From: Marinihelvus sp942491555 | GTDB lineage: Bacteria > Pseudomonadota > Gammaproteobacteria > Xanthomonadales > SZUA-36 | Assembly (NCBI GenBank): GCA_942491555.1 | Contig: CALOBN010000002.1 | Span: 62,001 to 126,000 of the forward strand | Length of the DNA: 64,000 nt | Reading direction: 5' to 3' | In this document: positions 8,719 to 16,539 of the stretch, piece after piece | How the letters are laid out: every line of letters begins with the position of its first letter | Position numbering within the stretch: the stretch's first letter is position 1 | The notes under the pieces: model-generated | The model's input: only the letters and a program-made list of their open reading frames with translations | The model's database searches: none | Told to the model about the DNA's origin: nothing | Position numbers and translations under genes: made by a program

Positions 8719-9381
8719 ATGACGGCCAGGCGACTCTATTCTGCGACGATAGCACTCACCGCGGCCGTTCTGCTCAGTGCATGCGATTTCTGGCCAAAGG
8801 ACCTGGACCCGCTGGCCGGGTCGATTACCCGGAGCGGGGCCGGCGAGACAACGGCCTTGCTTCTGGGCGGCGACGTCGTGGTCATCATTGTGGAAAGCTC
8901 GCCGCTGTTCGAAAGTTCCCAGTCAGATCTGGAGATTGCCGCGACAGCAATCGCGGACCAGGCGATAGAGTTTTCCCCGGTTTTACCCGAAAGTATTGTT
9001 GTCACTTTTTATAAGGATCAAATCCTCGACGATGCGAACAGCGCGCGCGAGTTTATTTTCCTGTTGGAGGACAACCGTCCGGTGCTGCAGCCATCGATGG
9101 ACTTTGACGCCGCGGGTCCGTTGATGCGGGAAGAATTCGAGACGCAATATATTGATCGCCTGGGTGATGCCCTGACCCCGAGTCAAAGAGAGTGCGTTCT
9201 GCGGGCATCAGAAAAACGTGCCGTGACCGCTGGCGACCCCGAAACCGTGGACCCTGCGAGTGTGGCATTTCTCTCCCCTGAAACCTGGAACGACCTGGAC
9301 GCCTTCGGAAGGCGTTTGATCCTGGGCCAGGCAATCGTGACCGAGGCCTTATTTGACTGCGCTCAGACCCCTGACGCGTAG
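8719..9381 (+). CDS. putative lipoprotein, unknown
   Basis: A 220-residue protein from the ATG at 8719. Its N-terminus, RRLYSATIALTAAVLLSAC, is a lipoprotein signal with lipobox LSAC and lipidated Cys22. The upstream in-frame ATG at 8680 would add 13 polar residues before the signal and overlap the RRM gene, so it is less likely. The mature part is acidic with no recognised domain; two further cysteines (in QRECVL and LFDCAQ) could pair. It is probably membrane-anchored in the periplasm. Confidence 0.65.
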   Translation: MTARRLYSATIALTAAVLLSACDFWPKDLDPLAGSITRSGAGETTALLLGGDVVVIIVESSPLFESSQSDLEIAATAIADQAIEFSPVLPESIVVTFYKDQILDDANSAREFIFLLEDNRPVLQPSMDFDAAGPLMREEFETQYIDRLGDALTPSQRECVLRASEKRAVTAGDPETVDPASVAFLSPETWNDLDAFGRRLILGQAIVTEALFDCAQTPDA

Positions 9382-9485
9382 GGTCCTGCGCCAATTGCCG
9401 TCCACGTGCGGCCATCGAAGAGCCCTGGCCTGTGTCGGCCAATGCCGGCTCAAACATCATCCCCTATCGAGCTGGAGCCATACCC

Positions 9486-9953
9486 ATGAAACGCATTGAT
9501 CTTGCAAACTCGCTTCACGCCCTGGCCAACCTGGGCGTCATCATCGGCATTGCGTTCCTGGTGGTTGAGCTCAGCCAGAACAATGAGCTCCTGGAGCTGG
9601 AAGCGAAAACCACCATGGTCGACAACCTGCAGGTGGGCTGGCAGAACATTGCCAGCGATCCGGAGCTTGTCGAACTGTTCCTCAAGGACCGCAAGGACGA
9701 GCCCCTGACAGAATCCGAGGAGTTTCGCCTCAATGCCTACTGGATGGGCTTCCTGATCAGGTTGGAATGGGAATACCAGCACTTTCCTGATTCTTCATAC
9801 AGAATCAGTTCATCCAAACGACTCTACGACTCGTATGGATCGCTGCGGCGAACCTGGGATGGCGAGGGTTCCGGATCCCGCGCGGCGGGCAAGGACAACT
9901 TTTCACCAAAATTTATCGCCTTTCTCGACCAGGAGATTTTCGTTACGCCTTGA
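9486..9953 (+). CDS. short membrane-anchored protein (paralogue type A)
   Basis: A 155-residue protein from the ATG at 9486 (MKRIDLANSLHALANLG), with an upstream ATG at 9432 considered less likely. One N-terminal membrane helix (GVIIGIAFLVVELSQNN) precedes a soluble helical part with EWEYQHF in the middle. The layout resembles the gene at 10726: a helix ending V-x-[LI]-x-Q-x-N, then TTMVDNLQ/AEIVQTLSQ and a segment on SDPELVELFL/ESAEVAELSL. The two look like divergent members of one unnamed family common in marine gammaproteobacteria. Function unknown. Confidence 0.6.
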   Translation: MKRIDLANSLHALANLGVIIGIAFLVVELSQNNELLELEAKTTMVDNLQVGWQNIASDPELVELFLKDRKDEPLTESEEFRLNAYWMGFLIRLEWEYQHFPDSSYRISSSKRLYDSYGSLRRTWDGEGSGSRAAGKDNFSPKFIAFLDQEIFVTP

Positions 9954-9957
9954 TGCC

Positions 9958-9988
9958 TGATAATTGGGGTCAATGATAATTGGGGTCA
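9958..9988. repeat. 15-base direct repeat with GGGGTCAGAG motif
   Basis: TGATAATTGGGGTCA is present twice, at 9958-9972 and 9974-9988, one base apart; the second copy runs on into GAGTAAAA. The related string TTAAGGGGTCAGAGCCC lies at 11284-11300. The repeat sits right after the stop codon of the 9486 gene. Confidence 0.7.
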
Positions 9989-9999
9989 GAGTAAAACGA

Positions 10000-10527
10000 C
10001 TAGCCAGGGACAGTGACAACCATTCCGATTGGTTTTTCGGAACGCTGGCGCAGTTCCGAAATGAATGGTTCGGCACCGGGCGCGGTTTTCGGAACAATCG
10101 CGGTCTCCGTGCCCATGGACAGGAAGTAATGAGTATCCGTCTCGCCGATATCTGAAATCTCAGACACATTGTGAACGTATGTCCCGTCCGGGGCGGTATA
10201 AACCAGCTTGTCATTTTCAAATTGCAGCGTTGCCAGTCCGAGATGCTTGCCATCCGGATCGTTGCGAATATAGCGAAGACGCCGAATCTCTCCCCATTGG
10301 GAAATGCGGGCTATCAACAGGTACGAGGGCACCATGATCACCAGGGGCCACCACCAAACTGGCGAGTCGCCCAGAAAATTGAGGCCTGCCAGAAAAATAC
10401 AATAGCCGCTTACCACCCATCGGCCACGGTTGTAACCCTTCAACTGCCCGGGTGTAGTCGCCTGGAAGCGAAACAGGGCATCGTAGTCTGCCTGTGTTAA
10501 TTCGTATTGAAGTCTGGATGATGCCAA
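10000..10527 (-). CDS. YcxB-like C-terminal-domain membrane protein
   Basis: A 175-residue protein. Two adjacent membrane helices (about residues 38-72: GRWVVSGYCIFLAGLNFLG and WWWPLVIMVPSYLLIARIS) separate a short N-terminus from a C-terminal beta-rich domain. That domain reads like the YcxB-like family (LQFENDKLVYTAPDGTYVHNVSEISDIGETDTHYFLSM, then IVPKTAPGAEPFISELR). Family role unknown. It is convergent with the 9486 gene and read away from the 10726 gene. Confidence 0.65.
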   Translation of the reverse strand: MASSRLQYELTQADYDALFRFQATTPGQLKGYNRGRWVVSGYCIFLAGLNFLGDSPVWWWPLVIMVPSYLLIARISQWGEIRRLRYIRNDPDGKHLGLATLQFENDKLVYTAPDGTYVHNVSEISDIGETDTHYFLSMGTETAIVPKTAPGAEPFISELRQRSEKPIGMVVTVPG

Positions 10528-10725
10528 ATGTTAATCCATCAATCACTAGGCAATAACCATACAATCCAGGTAGATATCCGGCAATCCTTAACGGCTTAAT
10601 GTTAATTCACTGCTGCCAAGTTCCATCCAAAGGGTTGGCGAGCAGGTGTTTGCCGGACAGAGCAAGCGAATGTTCAGAATTGAACTTATATTGGATAGAT
10701 GGCCCTGATCATTCACTGAGAAATT

Positions 10726-11229
10726 ATGAAAACCAAAATTTGGCGGACCCTGGCCGAAATCATCGGTGTACTGAGTATTGTTACGGGACTTCTCCTGGTC
10801 GCATGGGAAATCCGGCAGGCCAATAAAATTGCGCGGGCCGAGATCGTGCAGACCCTCTCTCAGCAATACAACGAATTCAACCAGGCCCGCTTTGAAAGTG
10901 CCGAAGTCGCCGAACTGAGCCTGATGCTGATGAGGCCGGAGGATTATTCATTAAGCGAAATTGACAAGTCCAGGATTAGCGGAGTGGCCTGGCATTTTGG
11001 AAATATATTCTGGTCTGCCCAGGTTGCCCATGACAGTGGATTGTTAAGTCGCCAGGACTTGATGATTTATCAATCGCAGCTAGCCTGGATGCTCAAAAAC
11101 ATGCCTGGGCTCACAGAAGAGTTCAGATTTATGTGGAACACATCGGATGACATGCATGAAGCGCCCGTGTTCATCCCCTTGAAGCAGTACTTAGAAAATT
11201 CGCCAGAAAACGTTAACACCAGTAATTGA
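10726..11229 (+). CDS. short membrane-anchored protein (paralogue type B)
   Basis: A 167-residue protein with one N-terminal membrane helix (IIGVLSIVTGLLLVAWEIRQAN) and a soluble helical region (EIVQTLSQQYNEFNQARF, then MLMRPEDYSLSEIDKSRI). Length, topology and segment order match the 9486 gene, so both probably belong to one family. Base composition is more AT-rich than the flanking housekeeping genes. No function can be assigned. Confidence 0.6.
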   Translation: MKTKIWRTLAEIIGVLSIVTGLLLVAWEIRQANKIARAEIVQTLSQQYNEFNQARFESAEVAELSLMLMRPEDYSLSEIDKSRISGVAWHFGNIFWSAQVAHDSGLLSRQDLMIYQSQLAWMLKNMPGLTEEFRFMWNTSDDMHEAPVFIPLKQYLENSPENVNTSN

Positions 11230-11248
11230 ACAGCTTTCCATACCGAAA

Positions 11249-11276
11249 ACGACGCTTTAGCGGCGAAAGAAGCGCC
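11249..11276. repeat. 28-base direct repeat, left copy
   Basis: ACGACGCTTTAGCGGCG followed by AAAGAAGCGCC. It matches 12017-12044 at 27 of 28 bases (A versus T at position 18). Inside it, CGCTT and AAGCG can pair as a short hairpin. It begins 19 bases after the stop codon of the 10726 gene. Confidence 0.85.
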
Positions 11277-11329
11277 TTGGAATTAAGGGGTCAGAGCCCT
11301 TTTACCAGAGGTTTATCAGGCCAACTCAC

Positions 11330-11926
11330 TTATTTTTCCCTTCCATCAAAATGCCGTGCAATTCCACCTCCAAGTTCCTGACGAGCTTTGAGTAGCAGTT
11401 CTATAATCTGGCCAAAATAAAGAACCTCTTGTCGAATTCTTTCACTTTGGTCATCAAGAAACTTGGATGCTTCGAGAAGACTCGCAACTGACCGATGATC
11501 AACTCGGTCAAGAAAATGATGCACCAATTCATTTCTTTCTGAAACCAGATTCCTGAGCGTCGCTTTCCTTTCATCCCACTCTTCGTAACTATCGTAAGCT
11601 ACGAAATTGAATCCAAGATAGGCTTCAACGACATCTTCTGGTGGCTTGAAATCGAGATCGTAGTTAGGGTGGTTTCTTTCAAAAAACTCGCCGGTGACAC
11701 TTCCCAATGTTTGTTTGGAAACGAATTGTTTTCGCTCAATTTGGCTGGCTTGAATTTTCGCAACAGGCCCGGCGAACTCCCCCTCGATCACAAGGAGTTT
11801 AAGGTGCCTTTCCAACTGCTGAAAAAGCAGGACATTGCGGCCAACCCTTAACGCCAACGCATCTTTCGCTTCTGTAAGTTTCATACGATTTCTATTTGCA
11901 AACGTTAAGTCTTCAAATTCAACCAT
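11330..11926 (-). CDS. unknown protein with HEPN-type RN-x3-H motif
   Basis: A helical protein of 198 residues if it starts at the ATG at 11926; the frame is open to a TTG at 11962, and another ATG at 11884 is possible. No start has a clear ribosome site. An early helix (LRVGRNVLLFQQLERHLKLLVI) and the later SERNELVHHFLDR (R131, N132, H136) resemble the two conserved helices of HEPN domains, where R-[ND]-x3-4-H forms the RNase active site. It lies in a lower-GC patch between two 28-base repeats and beside tRNA-Phe. It could be a stand-alone toxin-like RNase or a catalytically idle HEPN protein; no antitoxin-like partner gene is adjacent. Confidence 0.5.
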   Translation of the reverse strand: MVEFEDLTFANRNRMKLTEAKDALALRVGRNVLLFQQLERHLKLLVIEGEFAGPVAKIQASQIERKQFVSKQTLGSVTGEFFERNHPNYDLDFKPPEDVVEAYLGFNFVAYDSYEEWDERKATLRNLVSERNELVHHFLDRVDHRSVASLLEASKFLDDQSERIRQEVLYFGQIIELLLKARQELGGGIARHFDGREK

Positions 11927-12016
11927 TGCAGCAAGGATATGAGAGACACAATCAGTAGCCAACCCCGAGGTCGCAAATGTCGTTCATTCAGGAAAGCGGA
12001 GAGCACGGTGCGGTTT

Positions 12017-12044
12017 ACGACGCTTTAGCGGCGTAAGAAGCGCC
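12017..12044. repeat. 28-base direct repeat, right copy
   Basis: The second copy of the 11249-11276 repeat, with one substitution. It ends 12 bases before the CCA end of the tRNA-Phe gene. The two copies are 768 bases apart and enclose the whole HEPN-motif gene. Confidence 0.85.
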
Positions 12045-12056
12045 GTGCGGGTAGGA

Positions 12057-12132
12057 TGGTGCCCGGGGGCGGAATCGAACCACCGACACGCGGATTTTCA
12101 ATCCGCTGCTCTACCAACTGAGCTACCCGGGC
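12057..12132 (-). tRNA. tRNA-Phe (GAA)
   Basis: Read on the minus strand, a 7-bp acceptor stem GCCCGGG with CCCGGGC closes a normal cloverleaf. The D arm is GCTCAGTTGGTAGAGC, the anticodon loop TTGAAAA gives GAA, and the T loop is in GGTTCGATTCC. The CCA end is encoded (12057-12059). 76 bases in all. Confidence 0.97.
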
Positions 12133-12296
12133 AAACAGGTGAGGCGCGGTATTAAACCTGCTGGTGCCTGCCAAGTCAACAAGCCATGACGGCAGTATGA
12201 CCCGCGCCTGGGTATAACTATAGCCACAATCAAAAGCCATCGTGAGCCGGAAAGCCCGGCTTAACGTCCCTTCATCATCCGCAGGAGCCAGTGTTT

Positions 12297-13910
12297 ATGA
12301 ACGCCACAGCGATTTATGATCTTTCCAGCCTCGAAGACCGCGTCCCGGCACACGCCCTGGTTGCCGGCGTCGACCTGGTGGTAATTCGCTATGACGACCA
12401 GGTCAGCGTTCTTTATGGCCGTTGTGCCCACCGTGGCGCGCTGATGTCTGACGGCTACATCGACGGTGACAACCTGATGTGCGGCCTGCATGGCTGGGAT
12501 TACCGATTCGATACCGGGGTGAGTGAATACAATAATTCAGAAGCGTTGCCCAAGTTCGAGGCCTGGGTAGAGGATGGCGAGGTCTTCGTTGACGAGGACC
12601 AGGTCCGCGAGTGGAAGCGCGATCACCCCCAACCCTACGATCGCGACAGTTACCAGGGCGCTTACCAGGACCCGACCGGGACGGCCGATGAACCGCACGT
12701 GGGGCTCATCCGCAAACTGGCCAGTGACGGCCTGGACAAGGTCGGCCACCATGGTCCCTCCTCTGCGATGGGTGTACCCCGCGACCAGTTGCCAAAATGG
12801 GATGATCTGCAGTTCGTGGTTGCCCAGCTGGCGACGCTGCCGCTACTGGATGAGGAAGAGGTGGGTACTGAACTGGTCATTGGCCCGCGGGCGGCGAAAC
12901 CCCTGCATCTGGATATCCCGCTATTTGTTTCTGACATGAGCTTCGGCGCCTTGTCTGCCGAGGCAAAGGTGGCCCTGGCCAAAGGCGCGGAGCTGGCTGG
13001 TACCGGCATTTGTTCCGGTGAGGGCGGCATGCTGCCCGAGGAGCAGGCGGCGAATTCGCGCTACTTCTACGAGCTGGCATCGGGGCGTTTCGGTTTTTCC
13101 TGGGACAAGGTTCTTAAAACCCAGGCCTTCCACTTCAAGGGCGGCCAGGGCGCCAAGACCGGCACGGGCGGGCACCTGCCCGGCGCGAAGGTCAATGCCA
13201 AGATTGCCGAGGTACGCGGCCTGAAGGAGGGCGAGACCGCCGTCTCTCCGGCGCGCTTTCCCGACTGGACCAGCCTGGACCAATACAAGGAATTTGCCGA
13301 CGAGGTTCGCGAGCGTACCGGCGGTATCCCGGTAGGTTTCAAACTCTCGGCACAGCATATCGAGAAGGATCTCGACGCGGCCCTGGAAATTGGGGTGGAC
13401 TACATCATCCTGGATGGCCGCGGTGGCGGCACGGGCTCGGCGCCGCTCATCTTTCGGGACAATATTTCCGTACCCACCATTCCCGCGCTGGCGCGGGCGC
13501 GGCGCCACCTGGACCGCAGCGGGGCCGGGGATGTCACGCTGATCATTACCGGCGGGCTGCGCACACCGGCAGATTATGCCAAGGCGCTGGCGCTGGGCGC
13601 AGATGGCATCGCGGTGGCCAATGCAGCCATTCAGGCCATCGGCTGCCTTGGCATGCGTGCCTGTCATACGAACAACTGCCCGGTCGGCATTGCGACGCAA
13701 AAGCCCGAATTACGTGCCCGCTTGCCCGTGGATATCGCAGCCGGGCGTCTGCAACGTTTCTTTGGAGCCAGTGTCGAACTGATGACGGTGCTGGCCCGGG
13801 CGGCCGGTCATGCCCACCTGCAGGACTTTACATCTTCAGACCTGACATCCTTCAAGCGCGAAATCTGCGAACTGACAGGCGTGGCCTACGGGGGCGTGGC
13901 TGAGTTCTAG
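12297..13910 (+). CDS. Rieske [2Fe-2S] / glutamate-synthase-like FMN protein fusion
   Basis: A 537-residue protein. Residues 1-95 are a Rieske domain with C43-x-H45 (CAHRGA) and C62-x2-H65 (CGLHGW). Residues 130-537 match the FMN-binding central domain of glutamate synthase: GEGGM, GGQGAKTGTGGHLPG, GGLRTPADYAKALALGAD, and the [3Fe-4S] signature C450-x5-C456-x4-C461. There is no glutaminase domain. The likely role is electron transfer through Rieske to the FMN/3Fe-4S core, but the substrate is unknown. The start chosen is the ATG at 12297, 9 bases after AGGAG; a GTG at 12291 is too close to that site. Confidence 0.88.
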   Translation: MNATAIYDLSSLEDRVPAHALVAGVDLVVIRYDDQVSVLYGRCAHRGALMSDGYIDGDNLMCGLHGWDYRFDTGVSEYNNSEALPKFEAWVEDGEVFVDEDQVREWKRDHPQPYDRDSYQGAYQDPTGTADEPHVGLIRKLASDGLDKVGHHGPSSAMGVPRDQLPKWDDLQFVVAQLATLPLLDEEEVGTELVIGPRAAKPLHLDIPLFVSDMSFGALSAEAKVALAKGAELAGTGICSGEGGMLPEEQAANSRYFYELASGRFGFSWDKVLKTQAFHFKGGQGAKTGTGGHLPGAKVNAKIAEVRGLKEGETAVSPARFPDWTSLDQYKEFADEVRERTGGIPVGFKLSAQHIEKDLDAALEIGVDYIILDGRGGGTGSAPLIFRDNISVPTIPALARARRHLDRSGAGDVTLIITGGLRTPADYAKALALGADGIAVANAAIQAIGCLGMRACHTNNCPVGIATQKPELRARLPVDIAAGRLQRFFGASVELMTVLARAAGHAHLQDFTSSDLTSFKREICELTGVAYGGVAEF

Positions 13911-14055
13911 GCCGCGTTGAACGCTTCCTTCAGCCAGGCAGCAACTTCTGCATCCACCTGTTCGGCAGCCTCCAAACCCATTCCTGCACGGTTTTGCCGG
14001 TTTTGTCAGCAATGTGTGCTGCCATTTTGGCGGCCATTTCATCCACAGAGCTCAT
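13907..14055 (-). pseudogene. frameshifted small gene (about 49 codons)
   Basis: On the minus strand an ATG at 14055 opens MSSVDEMAAKMAAHIADKTG and runs to KTVQEW. After the TGGGTTTGG stretch near 13975 that frame becomes implausible and stops early. The shifted frame continues sensibly as LEAAEQVDAEVAAWLKEAF and ends at a TAG (13907-13909) that overlaps the stop codon of the Rieske fusion gene. One missing base in the GGGTTTGG run would explain it. The joined product would be a small acidic helical protein, unrecognised. It could be a true pseudogene or a sequencing error. Confidence 0.5.
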
Positions 14056-14103
14056 GTTGGTTCTCCCGCTATGGTCAATGAGGGCTGGCCGACCGGTTGC
14101 GAC

Positions 14104-14376
14104 TTAGCTTTCCGGGGGCACATAGCCTTCCGGTGCTTCCGAGCCGCCCTCGAAGAAAAATTTCTTCATCTCCGTTTCCAGGAACTTGCGGTGTTCGGGA
14201 TTGATCGGGCTGAGGCGGTTTTCGTTAATCAGCATGGTCTGGTGCTTTAGCCATGCCTGCCAGCCTTCCGTACAGATATTGTCGTAAATCTGCTTGCCCA
14301 GATCGCCGGGGTAGGGCTGAAACGCCAGGCCCTCGCCTTCCTTGTCCATCAAAGTGCAGTGTACGGTTCGGCTCAT
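14104..14376 (-). CDS. yggX: Fe(2+)-trafficking / oxidative damage protection protein YggX
   Basis: A 90-residue cytoplasmic protein of the YggX family: SRTVHCTLMDKEGEGLAFQP with the single conserved cysteine, LGKQIYDNICTEGWQAWLKHQTMLINENRL, and the C-terminal MKKFFFEG. YggX protects iron-sulphur clusters and DNA from oxidative damage. It follows mutY by 9 bases on the same strand, the classical mutY-yggX pair, which fits MutY carrying a [4Fe-4S] cluster. Confidence 0.96.
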   Translation of the reverse strand: MSRTVHCTLMDKEGEGLAFQPYPGDLGKQIYDNICTEGWQAWLKHQTMLINENRLSPINPEHRKFLETEMKKFFFEGGSEAPEGYVPPES

Positions 14377-14385
14377 ATCGTCCTC

Positions 14386-15438
14386 TTAATCTAATGTGTT
14401 CAGCAGGTGCTGGACCGGCCGGGGCAGGCCCAGATCGTCCAGCTGGGTTTTTTCAAACCAGCTCAGCTGATCGCCGTCTGCAACGCGCCCGGCCTTATCC
14501 TCTGAGCATAGCGCGAGTGGCGTAATCAGCAAGCGGCGGTGCGTTAAGCGGTGTTCCAGCTGCGGCAAATATTCCAGATCGGTGGCGTCGATGGCAAAAC
14601 GCCCGGCCAGCGCTGCGGAGCCATCGGCCTCGGGCAACGACCATAGCCCGCCCCAGATGCCGGTCGGTGGGCGGCGTTCCAGTAACACGCGGTTTTGCCG
14701 GTCATGCCAGAGCAGCATAAAGCGCTCTACGGTGGGAATTTCCTTTTTCGGCTTGCGGCCCGGTAACTCATCCAGCGCGCCGGCCAGCCGGCCAAGGCAG
14801 TCGCTGGCAACCGGGCACGCTTCACAGTCAGGGTTGTTGCGGGTACACAGCCCGGCGCCCAGGTCCATGATGGCCTGCGTGTAGTCCGCGCCCCGCGTTT
14901 CAGGAATACGGGCCTCGGCCGCGCACCATAAGGCCTTCAGTACCGCCGATTGGCCCGGCCAACCCTCGATAGCGGCATGCCGGGCAAGCACGCGCTTGGC
15001 ATTACCATCCAGAATCGCCAGTGGTTTGTCATGCGCCTGGGACACGATGGCATTGGCCGTGCTCTCGCCAATGCCCGCCAGACCTGCCAGCAACTCGGGG
15101 TCGTCAGGCAGTTCGCCCTGGTATTGCTCAACCACCTGCTGTGCCGTTTTGTGCAGATTGCGGGCGCGCGCGTAGTAGCCCAGGCCTGCCCAGTGACTGA
15201 GCACCTCGTCTTGCGTTGCCGCAGCGAGTGAGGGCAGGTCAGGAAAACGCGCCATCCAGCGCTCAAAGTAGGGAATGACCGTGGTGACCTGGGTCTGCTG
15301 GAGCATCACCTCGCTTACCCAGACGCGATAGGGCGTGCGTGGATGCTGCCAGGGCAGATCCTTGCGGCCATGCTGATCCCACCAGTTCAGCAGGCGGGTG
15401 GCAAAACTGCTGGTGTCAGCCTGGCGTAGCGTGCTCAC
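14386..15438 (-). CDS. mutY: A/G-specific adenine glycosylase MutY
   Basis: A 350-residue DNA repair enzyme that removes adenine mispaired with 8-oxoguanine. The helix-hairpin-helix region is GLAGIGESTANAI (119-131), with catalytic Glu43 (SEVMLQQTQ) and Asp144 (ILDGN). The [4Fe-4S] ligands are C198-x6-C205-x2-C208-x5-C214. The C-terminal NUDIX-like domain (from about 235) reads the 8-oxoG. The start overlaps the ftsY stop by 4 bases, so ftsY-mutY-yggX is one unit. Confidence 0.97.
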   Translation of the reverse strand: MSTLRQADTSSFATRLLNWWDQHGRKDLPWQHPRTPYRVWVSEVMLQQTQVTTVIPYFERWMARFPDLPSLAAATQDEVLSHWAGLGYYARARNLHKTAQQVVEQYQGELPDDPELLAGLAGIGESTANAIVSQAHDKPLAILDGNAKRVLARHAAIEGWPGQSAVLKALWCAAEARIPETRGADYTQAIMDLGAGLCTRNNPDCEACPVASDCLGRLAGALDELPGRKPKKEIPTVERFMLLWHDRQNRVLLERRPPTGIWGGLWSLPEADGSAALAGRFAIDATDLEYLPQLEHRLTHRRLLITPLALCSEDKAGRVADGDQLSWFEKTQLDDLGLPRPVQHLLNTLD

Positions 15439-16451
15439 TCGATGGGCAGGATCGCATTGATAAAGCTGCCTGCATCAAAAGGGCGCAGGTTGGTAGCGGA
15501 CTCGCCGACGCCAATAAACCGGATGGGCACCTTGAGCGTTTCGGCGATAGCAAACAACACCCCGCCGCGCGCGGTGCCATCCAGCTTGGTCACGGTGATG
15601 CCGGTTAGCGGCACCGCCTCATTGAACTGTTTTGCCTGGTTCAGGGCGTTCTGGCCGTTACCGGCATCAACCACCAGCATCACCTCGTGGGGTGCACCCT
15701 CGTCGGCGCGGCCCATTACCCGGTGGATTTTCTTCAGTTCCTCCATCAGGTTGTCCTGCGTGTGCAGGCGACCGGCCGTGTCAGCGATTAAAACATCCAC
15801 GCCTTTGGCCTTGGCGCTTTGCAGCGCGTCAAAAATAACCGCGGCCGAATCGGCCCCGGTGGACTGCGCCACGACGGGTACCCCGTTACGCTCACCCCAG
15901 GCCTGCAACTGCTCCACGGCGGCGGCGCGAAAGGTATCGCCGGCGGCGAGCATCACGCTCAGGCCATCATCTTTAAAACGACGGGCCATCTTGCCAATGG
16001 TCGTGGTCTTGCCGGCGCCGTTTACGCCAACCATCAGAATGACGAAGGGTTTTTTTGCGGAATCCACGGCGAGGAACTGCTCGCAGGGCTCAATGATTTC
16101 AAACAGCTCGGCCTGAACCGCGGGCAGTACCTGGTCTATGCTGTTGATCACGTTGTTTTTAACCGCAGCCCGCAGGGCATCCATGATGCGCATGCTGGCC
16201 TGAACGCCCACATCGGCTGTCAGCAGGGCGGTTTCCAGGTCATCAAACAGGGCCTCATTAATCTGGTCGTGGCTGGCCAGAAGGGTTTTCAGCTGCTGCC
16301 CGAACTGGCGCCGCGAGTCCTGCAGGCGCTGGTCCAGCGCATCCTCCCCGGCCTGTTCTACCGGGCGCAGCTGTTCTTCCTGGAGTTGGCCGAGAGCCTG
16401 GCCAGGTGCCTGCCCGGCGCTGTCTTTTCTTTTTTTGAAAATACGGAACAT
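15435..16451 (-). CDS. ftsY: signal recognition particle receptor FtsY
   Basis: A 338-residue SRP-family GTPase that docks ribosome-nascent chain complexes at the membrane. The acidic N-terminal domain is short (about 45 residues), making it smaller than the E. coli protein. The N domain follows. The G domain has Walker A GVNGAGKTT (142-150), DTFRAAAVEQL, DTAGR (224-228) and TKLDGTARGG (288-297). It is the first gene of the unit with mutY and yggX and is divergent from rsmD. Confidence 0.97.
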   Translation of the reverse strand: MFRIFKKRKDSAGQAPGQALGQLQEEQLRPVEQAGEDALDQRLQDSRRQFGQQLKTLLASHDQINEALFDDLETALLTADVGVQASMRIMDALRAAVKNNVINSIDQVLPAVQAELFEIIEPCEQFLAVDSAKKPFVILMVGVNGAGKTTTIGKMARRFKDDGLSVMLAAGDTFRAAAVEQLQAWGERNGVPVVAQSTGADSAAVIFDALQSAKAKGVDVLIADTAGRLHTQDNLMEELKKIHRVMGRADEGAPHEVMLVVDAGNGQNALNQAKQFNEAVPLTGITVTKLDGTARGGVLFAIAETLKVPIRFIGVGESATNLRPFDAGSFINAILPIE

Positions 16452-16539
16452 GATTCAGTCGTGTGCCTTCAAGATGCGCATTATCCCTTTATGGGGGCAG
16501 CTGCCGCCAGTTACAGTGCTTTTCGCTTATCCTTTGCGC

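Noticed and set aside
11249..12044. Integron attC cassette
   Set aside because: The repeat lacks the GTTRRRY/RYYYAAC core sites of attC, and there is no integrase.
12017..12132. attL/attR of an integrated island using the tRNA-Phe 3' end
   Set aside because: No copy of the tRNA 3' sequence is found elsewhere in the window and no integrase gene is near; the 28-base repeat is not tRNA sequence.
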